From NCBI GenBank assembly GCA_023128195.1, contig JAGMEL010000113.1, forward strand, positions 1 to 29,700: DNA of 29,700 nt, given 5' to 3'. Numbering within the stretch: the stretch's first letter is position 1; every line of letters starts with the position of its first letter. Below are positions 1 through 7,514 of this stretch, piece after piece. This DNA is from Caldifarciminota bacterium. Lineage in GTDB: Bacteria > Hydrothermota > Tepidihabitantia > SM23-42. Made by a program: the position numbers and the translations under genes. The notes beneath the pieces were generated by a model. It worked only from the letters and a program-made list of their open reading frames with translations. It was not told the origin of the DNA and ran no database searches.

Positions 1-94
1 CCAGCATTGTGTCACATGCTAAAAAAACATCGCCGAACCTTCCGCCGCCAAGCCAGTCTATGATCTCGTATTTACCGAGTTTTTTAAGAAGCAT
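1..94 (-). CDS. Serine/threonine protein kinase, N-terminal fragment
   Basis: The minus strand opens at an ATG (92-94) and runs off the left edge after 31 codons without a stop. The peptide starts MLLKKLGKYEIIDWLGGG and continues RFGDVFLACDTML. This is the first strand and glycine-rich nucleotide-binding loop of a Hanks-type protein kinase (pattern GxGxFGxV, here GGGRFGDV, residues about 17-24), preceded by the usual 'lGkYeii' lead-in. A weak Shine-Dalgarno GAGG lies 7 bases upstream of the ATG. The lysine, HRD and DFG motifs would lie outside the window, so activity and any sensor domain cannot be judged. It is cytoplasmic at this end. It is separated from the next gene upstream (stop at 315) by 220 bases holding a repeat element, so it is probably an independent unit. 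Confidence 0.72.
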   Translation of the reverse strand, partial: MLLKKLGKYEIIDWLGGGRFGDVFLACDTML

Positions 95-118
95 ATTAAA
101 CCTCGCTACGCTCGGCTA

Positions 119-252
119 AATCCCAAATTCCAAGCACCAAAACCCAAATAATTTTCAATCCCCAATATTTAAACTTCTTTTTTTGTAGCAATGTTTGGAA
201 TTTGGATCATTAGAATTTGCCTGCTTTTTGAGATTTGTGATTTGAAATTTAT
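119..252. repeat. AT-rich imperfect palindromic intergenic repeat, copy A
   Basis: The left arm (about 119-175) is built of phrases such as AAATCCCAAATTCCAAG and ACCAAAACCCAAATA. The right arm (about 192-252) carries the opposite-strand phrases GTTTGGAATTTGGATCATT and GATTTGTGATTTGAAATTT. The arms are imperfect reverse complements around a T-rich centre. Similar elements recur at 18101-18248 and about 26723-26815. The element fills the spacer between the DUF6569 gene and the kinase gene and has no coding potential. Confidence 0.6.
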
Positions 253-259
253 TCATATC

Positions 260-367
260 AAGCATTTGTCTTTTGCTACTCCGAGATGAAATATTTCAAT
301 AGTTCTACCAAGTTCTATTCTGGGAAGGCTGAGAAATGTATTATTTCATCTTGATAGAGCAATGCTT
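260..367. repeat. Nested inverted repeat across the DUF6569 stop codon
   Basis: Two pairs of perfect arms are nested: AAGCATT (260-266) with AATGCTT (361-367), and AGATGAAATA (284-293) with TATTTCATCT (342-351). One side lies in the last codons of the DUF6569 gene and the other lies past its stop at 315. In RNA this could form a long stem closing the 3' end of the operon, but no U-run follows, so it is not a standard terminator. Confidence 0.35.
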
Positions 368-1184
368 GTCCTGAATAGCCATTGCCCTTGATTTCTACAT
401 TACTATTTCGTTTTTTAACTCCCTTTTTTCTTAAGGTGTTAAGGATACTTGTTAAATAATTTTTTACATCAGGTTGGTTTCCCCTTTTCTTTTGATATTC
501 TATAGCATCCAGGGCATAGCTTCTAATTAATTTAGTTTCGAATTTCCGATAAATATTTGGATTCTGAAAAATATCGCAACCAAGTATGCGATTGCCCGCA
601 GCACCGATAAAACCAATAGTATTATGGTTTATGCTTTTGAAGTCTTCAACATAGCGCAAAATTTCTTCTTCCAGATTATTGTAAATATCATGCATGGATG
701 AAGTTGTCGATATCGTTCTGGTTACTGCTAATTTTCTGTTGAGTTCATTCCATACAGTTTGTTGAATGTTAGTCTTTTTGTGAAGGCTCTTAGCCAAGAT
801 TGAGCGTAGTTGTGGATAAGAACAATAACCTGTTCTAAACCCACCGATTTCGTCCCACCGTCCTTCTTCCACACAGATTACAGGGATATTTTTAGATGAA
901 TTTGCCTCGACGAGATTTGATTGAGCAATAATTCGATTCTGCAATGAACCTGTTATCTCTTCGCCGTCTAATATTAGCACAGGTATATCACCTTTGTTTT
1001 CAAAAATTATTTCGTTAATATCCGGTGTATCGAATTCACTAAAATAGCCTGCATCAGATTTTAATATTTCATCAATTGTTACTGGGTTAAAACTATTTTC
1101 ATTTCCACCTTCAATCGGGCAGATAATCAAATTTCTCAAAAAAACAGGTTCAGTTATCTTTATATTATCGAATATTCTATTCAA
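315..1184 (-). CDS. DUF6569 / ARPP-1-like domain protein
   Basis: About 289 residues if started at TTG 1184. The family signature is visible: 'EPVFLRNLIICPI' near the start, then 'IPVLILDGEEITGSLQNRI' followed by 'NIPVICVEEGRWDE', ending 'YQDEIIHFSAFPE'. This order (hydrophobic strand, LLDGEEhxGxxQNRI, hPVxCVExGRW) is typical of the DUF6569/ARPP-1 family, whose biochemical role is not firmly known to me. The reading frame stays open upstream to an ATG at 1385, but that would overlap the lipoprotein gene by about 200 bases, and the extra residues look like antisense of its coding sequence. TTG at 1184 overlaps the upstream stop by 8 bases (TTGAATAG), has GGTGG just upstream, and sits where the domain begins, so I prefer it; ATG 1286 is an alternative. 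No signal peptide is seen with this start. It is the last gene of the receptor-lipoprotein operon. Confidence 0.72.
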   Translation of the reverse strand: MNRIFDNIKITEPVFLRNLIICPIEGGNENSFNPVTIDEILKSDAGYFSEFDTPDINEIIFENKGDIPVLILDGEEITGSLQNRIIAQSNLVEANSSKNIPVICVEEGRWDEIGGFRTGYCSYPQLRSILAKSLHKKTNIQQTVWNELNRKLAVTRTISTTSSMHDIYNNLEEEILRYVEDFKSINHNTIGFIGAAGNRILGCDIFQNPNIYRKFETKLIRSYALDAIEYQKKRGNQPDVKNYLTSILNTLRKKGVKKRNSNVEIKGNGYSGQALLYQDEIIHFSAFPE

Positions 1185-1620
1185 TTGGCCACCATATTCT
1201 GAAATATCGTACCTCTGACCAATTAGTATACCAAGTCCAATATGGACTTGAACCCCTGACCCGCCAGAAACATTTTCTTGGTACATCAAAGTAGAGTATA
1301 ATTGTAGTATTAAGAGTAGTATGCATTTGGGGATTGGCAAACGTAGATTCAGCTGCGATTTCAAGGTAATAATACTCAACTCCATTAAGAGGAGTCCATT
1401 CGAAAAGAACTATTACAAAATCCCATCCTTGTCCTCCTTGCCCAAAAACATAACCTGTATCATCAGGTGGATATATGGGTTGTGGCGGTTCAGGTGGTGG
1501 AATCAGAGAGTCTTCTGGAGGTGCATATTCGTGCGGATCCTTACATCCTGGATTGAGATTAATGCATAGAATAATAATAAAGGCAGATATGATTTTTAAT
1601 GCTAAAACGAACGGCTTCAT
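1177..1620 (-). CDS. Small secreted lipoprotein with fibronectin-III-like region (paralogue 1)
   Basis: 147 residues. A hydrophobic N-terminus (residues 8-22) is followed by LNPGCKDPHEY, so Cys26 is a probable lipidation site, although the lipobox is not canonical (Asn at -3). A proline-rich linker (DSLIPPPEPPQP) leads to a beta-rich region with 'LFEWTPLNGVEYYYLEI' and 'FWRVRGSSPYWTWYTNWSEV', the W/Y/WRVR/WSE pattern of fibronectin-III-like folds. It is clearly paralogous to the next gene upstream (CKDP-E, DSL-PPP-PP, WTW-T-WSE, F-I shared). Shine-Dalgarno AAAGGAG lies 6 bases before the ATG. It sits 11 bases downstream of paralogue 2 and overlaps the DUF6569 gene. Probable envelope accessory to the receptor encoded upstream; actual partner unknown. 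Confidence 0.8.
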   Translation of the reverse strand: MKPFVLALKIISAFIIILCINLNPGCKDPHEYAPPEDSLIPPPEPPQPIYPPDDTGYVFGQGGQGWDFVIVLFEWTPLNGVEYYYLEIAAESTFANPQMHTTLNTTIILYFDVPRKCFWRVRGSSPYWTWYTNWSEVRYFRIWWPIE

Positions 1621-1631
1621 TGTTATCTCCT

Positions 1632-2156
1632 TTATTTAAAACCTACATTTAAACCAAGCTCCTTGTTTCTGGATGCAGAATTGCCTGTAGTATCACGCAA
1701 TATTTGAAACTTCTTTATTTCTGACCAGTCTGTGAACCATGTCCATAGGTTACTTCCCGCTCTTATTCTAGAAAAATATGTGGGTTTGGTATGATAATAC
1801 AATATTCCAATTACAGTAGGTGATGACGTTTTTAAACGTCTTTCAAATTCAGGAGAATCAAATGATAAATTCGTATCGATATTAATTTCATAAATTTCCG
1901 CATCCTCAATAACACTCCAGTCAAAAGTTACATGAGCACCTATTGTATCAGGACCCTCGTCTGGAATCCAGAAGATTGTATCAGCAAGGGGTAGAGAAAA
2001 TTCAGGTGGTTGTGGGGGGGGTAGCAACGAATCTACGGGTTTAAATTCCTCGGGATCTTTACATGTTAAATTGAAGGATAGTAAAAAGAATGTAAGCACC
2101 AAAAGAGAGAATTTTGTTAATGTTTGATAGACTTTAATATTTTTATTGTGATTCAT
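1632..2156 (-). CDS. Small secreted lipoprotein with fibronectin-III-like region (paralogue 2)
   Basis: 174 residues. A basic N-terminus and hydrophobic segment (about residues 16-30) end at FNLTCKDPEEF, making Cys32 a likely lipidation site with a weak lipobox. The linker 'DSLLPPPQPPEF' matches the paralogue next door. The body shows 'TFDWSVIEDAEIYEINI' and 'SRIRAGSNLWTWFTDWSEI', again fibronectin-III-like, with a 20-residue C-terminal tail not present in paralogue 1. It starts 14 bases after the receptor stop codon with AAGAGAG as ribosome binding site. Two related copies directly behind a TonB-dependent receptor suggest surface partners of that receptor, by analogy with receptor-lipoprotein pairs elsewhere; this is inference. 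Confidence 0.8.
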   Translation of the reverse strand: MNHNKNIKVYQTLTKFSLLVLTFFLLSFNLTCKDPEEFKPVDSLLPPPQPPEFSLPLADTIFWIPDEGPDTIGAHVTFDWSVIEDAEIYEINIDTNLSFDSPEFERRLKTSSPTVIGILYYHTKPTYFSRIRAGSNLWTWFTDWSEIKKFQILRDTTGNSASRNKELGLNVGFK

Positions 2157-2170
2157 TTTTCTCTCTTAAT

Positions 2171-4738
2171 TTAAAAATTTATGGTCAGTCCTATCCTTGC
2201 TCTTCTTGGCGCAGAGTTTGCATTGATCCAGTCATCAGTATCTTTCATTAATTCTCTATAGGCTAAATAATTTTCATGGGGTGTTATTAGTCCATCATGG
2301 TTTATGTCAACAGGAGGGCTGTAGTAAGGGTTGGGAGATCCGTCATCTTTATTTATTGCCACATAGTTTGTAAAATTCCAGGGATTGATTTTGTCCAAAG
2401 CAACTAAAGGATAATGCGCTGCGACCTCATATCTTGCATCAAGAAGGTTAATGATTTCCAGATTGGCATTTAAGGAAAGTCGTCCAATCCTGAAGGATTT
2501 TGAAATGACACAATCTATCTGTCTCTGGAATTCAAGCCGGAAAATATTTCTTTCTTCATATTTTCCCTCAGGTCCTGGCGGAGTGTACGGAAATCCCTGA
2601 CCAAAATAACCAAAGAGCAATAATTGTGTTTGTACGGGAAGATTTATTATTCCCTGGATAAAGACTCTGTGCCGCTGGTCAAAATCGAGATCATATTCCT
2701 TTGCCTCTGGTGTAAATTCAGGATCTATAATAATATACTGATAGACCTCTTGGGCATAGGAGCTCGTGCCACGCGCCCAGGACAGGGTATACGAAATTTT
2801 GCCGGTAAATATTGAATTTGCAAAATCTAAAACTGCTTCAAGCCCTTTGACATTGGCATATTCGATATTTCTGTATTCTACATAATCGTGTGGAAGGGCC
2901 TCAACAAATCGTGTGCCAATAAGGTCTTTTATATCTTTGTAAAATGCAGTGAATGTTGCAAGTAGATTATCACGTATTTCTCCTTGTAGCCCGATTTCAT
3001 AGCTTACTGTTTTTTCCGGTCCGAGTCCAGGATTACCCACGAGTGGAAGGTAACCATCTGCTATAATATATGAGGGAAGTGGTAAGAGATTATAATATCC
3101 ATATATATAATCGTATAATGGTGGTTGGGCATACCATCCTACATTAGTTCTGAAGAGAAATTTGTCAGTGACCATGAATGAAAAACCAATACGCGGGGAG
3201 ATCATTATTTTAGGTTCAATCCCGTCAATATCAGGAGAGAAATAATCATACCGACAGCCGATCTTTGCATATAAACCTTCAATATCAATATTATCCTGTA
3301 GATAAACAGAATATTCTACAGGGTAATAGTGGTAGTCATCAATAATCGGATTTGAGGTATCACTGCTCAGAAAATAAGTGAAATTGCTAAAATCCTGATA
3401 TGTATATTCGAATCCTGTTTTTATTTCATGATATTTATGGATCTGCAAGTTAGTGCTTAAATTTGCCTTCATAATCAGCGAAGATTTATCCTGATATTTA
3501 GGATAATCACCATCAGAATACGGTACCCTGATATAAATACCAAAAGGATTCTTGTTGTTTATTTGGGGCCATTCTAATGTATGGTAATCACGAAAAGTGT
3601 AGTTTTCAAAATGGCTCAGTGATGTTTGTTCTCTTACTCCATAGATCCGAGAGGTATTTATCCTGCTCAGGGTTAGATTGAACAGTTTTCGTGAATCAGG
3701 CAGGAAACTTATATTCAAGACCTCAAGATCACTCTCCCTCATATCAGAACGATAGTGATCAAGATTATATTTCCATAGAGAGTTGTAACGGTCAAATTGC
3801 GTTCTTGATTTTGCACCACTTAAAGTAAATCTAAATTTTCCTGTAGGTGCAAAAATCCATTTTCCATATAATGAGTAATCGTCTCGCTGTTTATGAGGCA
3901 GAATGAAAAGTTTTGGATCCCAGTCATCTGTATGCATTACATCAAAAGAGAAAAATCCTTTAAATCTTCTTGAGACCGGAATATGAATTGAAGATTGATA
4001 ATTTTCATAGCCAAAATCGTAATAAAGAGGCATAATTCTTTCTGTTTTTGCACAAGCATTTATTTGCAGCACGTCTGAAGGATAAGAGGTTATCAAATTA
4101 ATAACGCCTGACATAGCTCTGCCGTATTCTGCATCAAAACCGCCGGGCAGGAATATTACTTCATCAATAATTCCCTTTGATATATTGATTGCAAGATCAC
4201 CAGTCTGGGGATCAATAATTGAAACATTGTCAATCATATATTGAACCTCAGTCGCCCGACCACCACGCACATGGATTGCTGTGTCAGTGCGGGCAACTGC
4301 AGCTTGAAATGCCACCAGCCCGATTGCATAGTCAACCGGTAGGTGAGCGATTTCAGTCTTTCTAATAATATAGGTTGTACCAACCATATCTTTTTTTACT
4401 GCCGGCATTTCGCTGGTAACGGTTATCGGCGCCATTGCAATGGTTGTCTGTTTAATATTTATCTTTAAACGAGCAGTCTGGTCAATCTCGACAATTACAT
4501 TTCCAATACGTTTTGTTTGATATCCAATATATGAAACTTCAACCGTATACTTACCAGGAGGAACATTGAGAATGTAAAAATTACCGTTTTCATCGGTGGC
4601 AGCACCGATTTCAGTATTCAGGATTATAACATCGGCAAAGGATATTGGTTCTCTTGTATCTTCGTCTTTTACTACGCCTTGAATTTTACCACTAATGCCA
4701 TTGATTATGATTAGTGCAAATAGCAAATTTATCATCAT
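2171..4738 (-). CDS. TonB-dependent outer-membrane receptor with N-terminal carboxypeptidase-regulatory-like domain
   Basis: 855 residues. A signal peptide (residues 1-17) is followed by a CarboxypepD_reg-like domain ('GKIQGVVKDEDTREPISFA', 'NFYILNVPPGKYTVEVSYIGY', about 18-97). Then comes a plug domain (about 105-215) with 'IHVRGGRATEVQYMIDNVSI' and 'EVIFLPGGFDAEYGRAMSGV', and a long aromatic-rich beta-barrel ending in the outer-membrane signature '...RARIGLTINF' with terminal Phe. The barrel contains 'NVGWYAQPPLYDY' and 'LGPEKTVSYEIGLQG', typical of this class. No cysteine-rich or siderophore-specific feature identifies the substrate; it may transport or simply bind oligomers. Shine-Dalgarno AAGGAGG precedes the ATG. 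It is first gene of the operon, with a consensus promoter about 125 bases upstream and a 118-base leader. Confidence 0.9.
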   Translation of the reverse strand: MMINLLFALIIINGISGKIQGVVKDEDTREPISFADVIILNTEIGAATDENGNFYILNVPPGKYTVEVSYIGYQTKRIGNVIVEIDQTARLKINIKQTTIAMAPITVTSEMPAVKKDMVGTTYIIRKTEIAHLPVDYAIGLVAFQAAVARTDTAIHVRGGRATEVQYMIDNVSIIDPQTGDLAINISKGIIDEVIFLPGGFDAEYGRAMSGVINLITSYPSDVLQINACAKTERIMPLYYDFGYENYQSSIHIPVSRRFKGFFSFDVMHTDDWDPKLFILPHKQRDDYSLYGKWIFAPTGKFRFTLSGAKSRTQFDRYNSLWKYNLDHYRSDMRESDLEVLNISFLPDSRKLFNLTLSRINTSRIYGVREQTSLSHFENYTFRDYHTLEWPQINNKNPFGIYIRVPYSDGDYPKYQDKSSLIMKANLSTNLQIHKYHEIKTGFEYTYQDFSNFTYFLSSDTSNPIIDDYHYYPVEYSVYLQDNIDIEGLYAKIGCRYDYFSPDIDGIEPKIMISPRIGFSFMVTDKFLFRTNVGWYAQPPLYDYIYGYYNLLPLPSYIIADGYLPLVGNPGLGPEKTVSYEIGLQGEIRDNLLATFTAFYKDIKDLIGTRFVEALPHDYVEYRNIEYANVKGLEAVLDFANSIFTGKISYTLSWARGTSSYAQEVYQYIIIDPEFTPEAKEYDLDFDQRHRVFIQGIINLPVQTQLLLFGYFGQGFPYTPPGPEGKYEERNIFRLEFQRQIDCVISKSFRIGRLSLNANLEIINLLDARYEVAAHYPLVALDKINPWNFTNYVAINKDDGSPNPYYSPPVDINHDGLITPHENYLAYRELMKDTDDWINANSAPRRARIGLTINF

Positions 4739-4863
4739 TCCTCCTTGAAAAGACTGTAACCAAGATTATCATATTTGTCAATATTATGCCATTGTAAACT
4801 ACAGTGACCAATATTACGGCTAGTGGTCTTTCCATATTGATCTGGATCCCTATTCCCATATAT

Positions 4864-4891
4864 ATTATAATATTATTTTCATTAATGTCAA
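4864..4891 (-). promoter_or_regulatory. Sigma-70-type promoter of the receptor operon
   Basis: On the minus strand, TTGACA (4891-4886) and TATAAT (4869-4864) are separated by 16 bases, both perfect to consensus. The predicted start is near 4857, giving a leader of about 118 bases. Two 16-base direct repeats matching at 13 positions (4753-4768 and 4801-4816) lie in that leader. A weaker alternative, TTGGTC/CATAAT, lies closer to the gene. Confidence 0.7.
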
Positions 4892-4912
4892 TACATAAAT
4901 TTACAATGGGAC

Positions 4913-4940
4913 TTGATTTTTGCATAAATCTGTTTATAAT
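4913..4940 (+). promoter_or_regulatory. Sigma-70-type promoter of metK
   Basis: TTGATT (4913-4918), 16-base spacer, TATAAT (4935-4940). The predicted start, near 4947, coincides with the Shine-Dalgarno sequence AAAAGGAG, so the leader is only about 11 bases. No SAM riboswitch can fit. The -35 element is 21 bases from the -35 of the divergent receptor promoter. Confidence 0.7.
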
Positions 4941-4957
4941 TACAAAAAAGGAGACAA

Positions 4958-6103
4958 ATGGTACATTATTTTATAACTTCTGAGTCAGTTACTGAGGGAC
5001 ATCCTGACAAGATTTGCGATCAAATATCAGATGCAGTCTTAGATGCAATTCTGGAAAAAGATCCCTTTGGTCGTGTTGCCTGTGAAACACTTGCAACAAG
5101 GGGCATGATTTTTGTTGCCGGAGAGATTTCTACTACCTGCTACGTGGAAATTGCAGATATTGTGCGTGCTTTCCTGTATGAGATCGGCTACACAGATTCT
5201 GATATGGGTATTGATGCCCATACCTGTGCAGTGATTTCGGCAATTCAGGAGCAGTCAAAAGACATTGCACTGGGGGTTGATATTGGCGGCGCCGGTGACC
5301 AAGGCATGATGTATGGATATGCAACTGATGAAACACCCGAACTTATGCCTTTGCCAATAATGCTTGCTCATAAACTTGTTCGCCGACTTGCTGAAATTAG
5401 AAGGGCAAATATAGTTAATTATCTCCATCCTGACGGGAAATCCCAGGTGACAGTTGAATATGAAGGGGACAAGCCTAAAAGGATTGACACAATAATTCTA
5501 TCCGCACAGCATCATATAGATATCAGCAATGAGAAAATTCATTCAGATATAAAAAAACTGGTCATTGATGAAATTATTCCAAAGGAAATGTTAGATAATA
5601 ATACTAAGATTTTGATAAATCCTACTGGCAAATTTGTTATCGGTGGACCCCAGGGTGATACTGGCATAACCGGACGCAAAATAATGGTTGATACCTATGG
5701 TGGTATTGGTCATCATGGTGGTGGTTGTTTTTCTGGTAAGGATCCGACAAAGGTTGATCGTTCTGCATCTTATATGGCAAGGTATGTGGCAAAAAATCTT
5801 GTTGCATCCGGTGTTTGTAATAGAGTTGAGGTTTCACTATCTTATGCTATTGGCATTGCTGAGCCGACGTCTATTAATGTAGATACATTCGGGACTGGTA
5901 AGGTTGATGAATCAAAACTCGTCTCGATATTAAAAAAACTTTTCGATTTTACTCCTCAGGGAATAATTGACAAATTGAAACTGCACAGGCCGATATATAA
6001 ACGCACTGCATGTTATGGACATTTTGGTCGCGAAGAGCAAGGTTTTACCTGGGAAGTTTGCGATATGGCAGATGCTATAAAACGCGAAGCTAAACTTAGT
6101 TAA
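4958..6103 (+). CDS. metK: S-adenosylmethionine synthetase
   Basis: 381 residues, full length for the bacterial enzyme. It makes S-adenosylmethionine from methionine and ATP in the cytoplasm. Visible motifs: 'ESVTEGHPDKICDQISDA' with the catalytic His15 at the N-terminus, the ATP-binding loop GAGDQG (111-116), and the P-loop-like 'GGGCFSGKDPTKVDRS' (254-269; Cys where Ala is usual). Asp and Lys residues for Mg and K binding appear conserved. The start is fixed by GGAG four bases upstream and by the usual N-terminal length. Next gene downstream is ahcY, 132 bases away on the same strand, so both halves of the SAM cycle are neighbours. The gene's last bases are the first unit of an octamer repeat that covers the stop codon. 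Confidence 0.97.
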   Translation: MVHYFITSESVTEGHPDKICDQISDAVLDAILEKDPFGRVACETLATRGMIFVAGEISTTCYVEIADIVRAFLYEIGYTDSDMGIDAHTCAVISAIQEQSKDIALGVDIGGAGDQGMMYGYATDETPELMPLPIMLAHKLVRRLAEIRRANIVNYLHPDGKSQVTVEYEGDKPKRIDTIILSAQHHIDISNEKIHSDIKKLVIDEIIPKEMLDNNTKILINPTGKFVIGGPQGDTGITGRKIMVDTYGGIGHHGGGCFSGKDPTKVDRSASYMARYVAKNLVASGVCNRVEVSLSYAIGIAEPTSINVDTFGTGKVDESKLVSILKKLFDFTPQGIIDKLKLHRPIYKRTACYGHFGREEQGFTWEVCDMADAIKREAKLS

Positions 6104-6151
6104 CTAGTTAATTGGTAAATTAGTTAATTAACGAATTAATTAATCCGTGAA
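6096..6151. repeat. Degenerate 8-bp tandem repeat (TTAGTTAA type) starting inside the metK stop
   Basis: Consecutive 8-base units: TTAGTTAA, CTAGTTAA, TTGGTAAA, TTAGTTAA, TTAACGAA, TTAATTAA, TCCGTGAA. The first unit supplies the metK TAA stop codon (6101-6103). The array occupies the start of the metK-ahcY spacer. It is non-coding; unit sequence differs from the arrays at 19783 and 24459 but the period is the same. Confidence 0.6.
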
Positions 6152-6157
6152 TTGTTC

Positions 6158-6195
6158 CGAAAATTTCATTATTTATATTAAATTAATGATTTTCG
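6158..6195 (+). other. Hairpin in the metK-ahcY spacer
   Basis: CGAAAA (6158-6163) pairs with TTTTCG (6190-6195), and TCATTA (6166-6171) pairs with TAATGA (6184-6189), with a TT bulge on the left side and a 12-base AT-rich loop. No U-run follows on the plus strand, so it is not a classical terminator; it may slow or process the transcript between metK and ahcY. Confidence 0.4.
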
Positions 6196-6235
6196 AAAAA
6201 ACATGATGTAGATATTTTAATAAAAAAGGAGAAAA

Positions 6236-7477
6236 ATGAAATTTAATATTAAAGATATCAAACTTGCTTCAGAGGGAAACAAAAAAATTGATTGGGCAGA
6301 ATCCAAGATGCCGGTACTCAGATTGATAAGGCGGAGATTCAAGAAAGAAAAGCTTTTGAAAAACCGCCGCATAGGTTGTTGTTTGCACGTAACTACAGAA
6401 ACCGCTAACCTGGTGCGTACGCTAAAGGCTGGTGGTGCTGAAGTTTTCCTCAGTGCTTCTAATCCTTTATCGACCCAAGACTATGTGGCTGCTGCATTGG
6501 CAAAGGATGGAATTGGCGTTTTTGCGTGTAATGGCGAATCACGTAGGGAATACTACAAGAATATGGCTCAGGTTTTAAAAAATAAACCAGAGTTATTAAT
6601 CGATGATGGTGCTGACCTTATCTCAACAGTACATAAGAAGAAAATAAAAGGGGTTCTCGGCGGCACCGAAGAGACAACTACCGGTGTAATACGATTAAAA
6701 CAGATGGAGCGGGATAAAGTACTACAATTCCCAATTATTGCAGTTAATGACTCACTAACAAAGCACCTTTTTGACAACCGCTATGGTACTGGGCAATCAA
6801 CGATTGATGGTATTTTGCGCGCAACAAATACCCTTATCAGCGGTAGCAATTTTGTGGTTGCAGGTTATGGGTGGTGCGGTAGAGGTCTTGCAATGAGAGC
6901 AAAGGGGATGGGTGCCCAGGTTATCATTACTGAAGTTGATTCGGTTAAGGCACTTGAGGCGCGGATGGACGGATATACAGTTTTACCTATGGTTGATGCT
7001 GCAAAAATAGGTGATGTTTTTATTACAGTCACCGGTGATATAAATGTTATAAGAAAAGATCATATGTTAAAGATGAAAGACGGTGCAATCATTGGCAATT
7101 CAGGGCATTTTGATGTCGAAATTGACAAATCGGGTCTAAAGAAAATTACAAAAAAGAGAAGAGTGATTAGAGATTTTTGTGAAGAACACACGCTGAAAAA
7201 TGGCAAGAAGATTTATCTGCTGGCTCAAGGAAGGTTGGTCAATCTTGCTGCGGCTGAGGGACATCCGGCAATGGTAATGGATATGTCATTTGCCAATCAG
7301 GCATTGGCAGTGGAATATATTCTGAATAACCGTAAACTCGAAAATCGTGTGTATAATCTGCCTTTAAAATTGGATGAGAAAATCGCCCGGCTAAAATTGA
7401 AATCTATGGGTATTAAGATTGATACATTAACTCCTGAACAAAAGCGGTATTTAGCATCCTGGGAAATAGGAACGTAA
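6236..7477 (+). CDS. ahcY: S-adenosylhomocysteine hydrolase (adenosylhomocysteinase)
   Basis: 413 residues, the shorter form common in thermophilic bacteria and archaea. It splits S-adenosylhomocysteine to adenosine and homocysteine, relieving product inhibition of methyltransferases. Motifs: 'HVTTETANL' (51-59), 'DDGADL' (123-128), 'GGTEETTTG' (142-150), 'NDSLTKHLFDNRYGTGQS', and the NAD-binding loop GYGWCGRG (210-217) followed by 'GAQVIITEVD'. The C-terminus 'LTPEQKRYLASWEIGT' is a typical family ending. Shine-Dalgarno AAAAGGAG lies 5 bases before the ATG. It could be transcribed with metK or from a weak promoter in the AT-rich spacer. Its end converges on dprA with only 37 bases between. 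Confidence 0.96.
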   Translation: MKFNIKDIKLASEGNKKIDWAESKMPVLRLIRRRFKKEKLLKNRRIGCCLHVTTETANLVRTLKAGGAEVFLSASNPLSTQDYVAAALAKDGIGVFACNGESRREYYKNMAQVLKNKPELLIDDGADLISTVHKKKIKGVLGGTEETTTGVIRLKQMERDKVLQFPIIAVNDSLTKHLFDNRYGTGQSTIDGILRATNTLISGSNFVVAGYGWCGRGLAMRAKGMGAQVIITEVDSVKALEARMDGYTVLPMVDAAKIGDVFITVTGDINVIRKDHMLKMKDGAIIGNSGHFDVEIDKSGLKKITKKRRVIRDFCEEHTLKNGKKIYLLAQGRLVNLAAAEGHPAMVMDMSFANQALAVEYILNNRKLENRVYNLPLKLDEKIARLKLKSMGIKIDTLTPEQKRYLASWEIGT

Positions 7478-7478
7478 G

Positions 7479-7510
7479 TGCGTAGGGCGTGAGGAGTAGG
7501 GTGCAAGGCG
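7479..7510. repeat. Possible degenerate GC-skewed short repeat between ahcY and dprA
   Basis: Phrases TGCGTAGG, GCGTGAGG, AGTAGGG and TGCAAGG follow one another in the 37-base convergent spacer. The composition (purine-rich, G-rich) is unlike the surrounding AT-rich DNA. Period is 8, 8, 7, 7, so the match to the octamer arrays elsewhere is only suggestive. Confidence 0.3.
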
Positions 7511-7514
7511 AATT

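Noticed and set aside
1185..1385. N-terminal extension of the DUF6569 protein to ATG 1385
   Set aside because: It overlaps the lipoprotein coding sequence for its full length and has no ribosome binding site; the domain starts after it.
4739..4863. Cobalamin or other riboswitch in the receptor leader
   Set aside because: No B12-box or other conserved core is seen; only a 5-bp GACCA/TGGTC stem and direct repeats.
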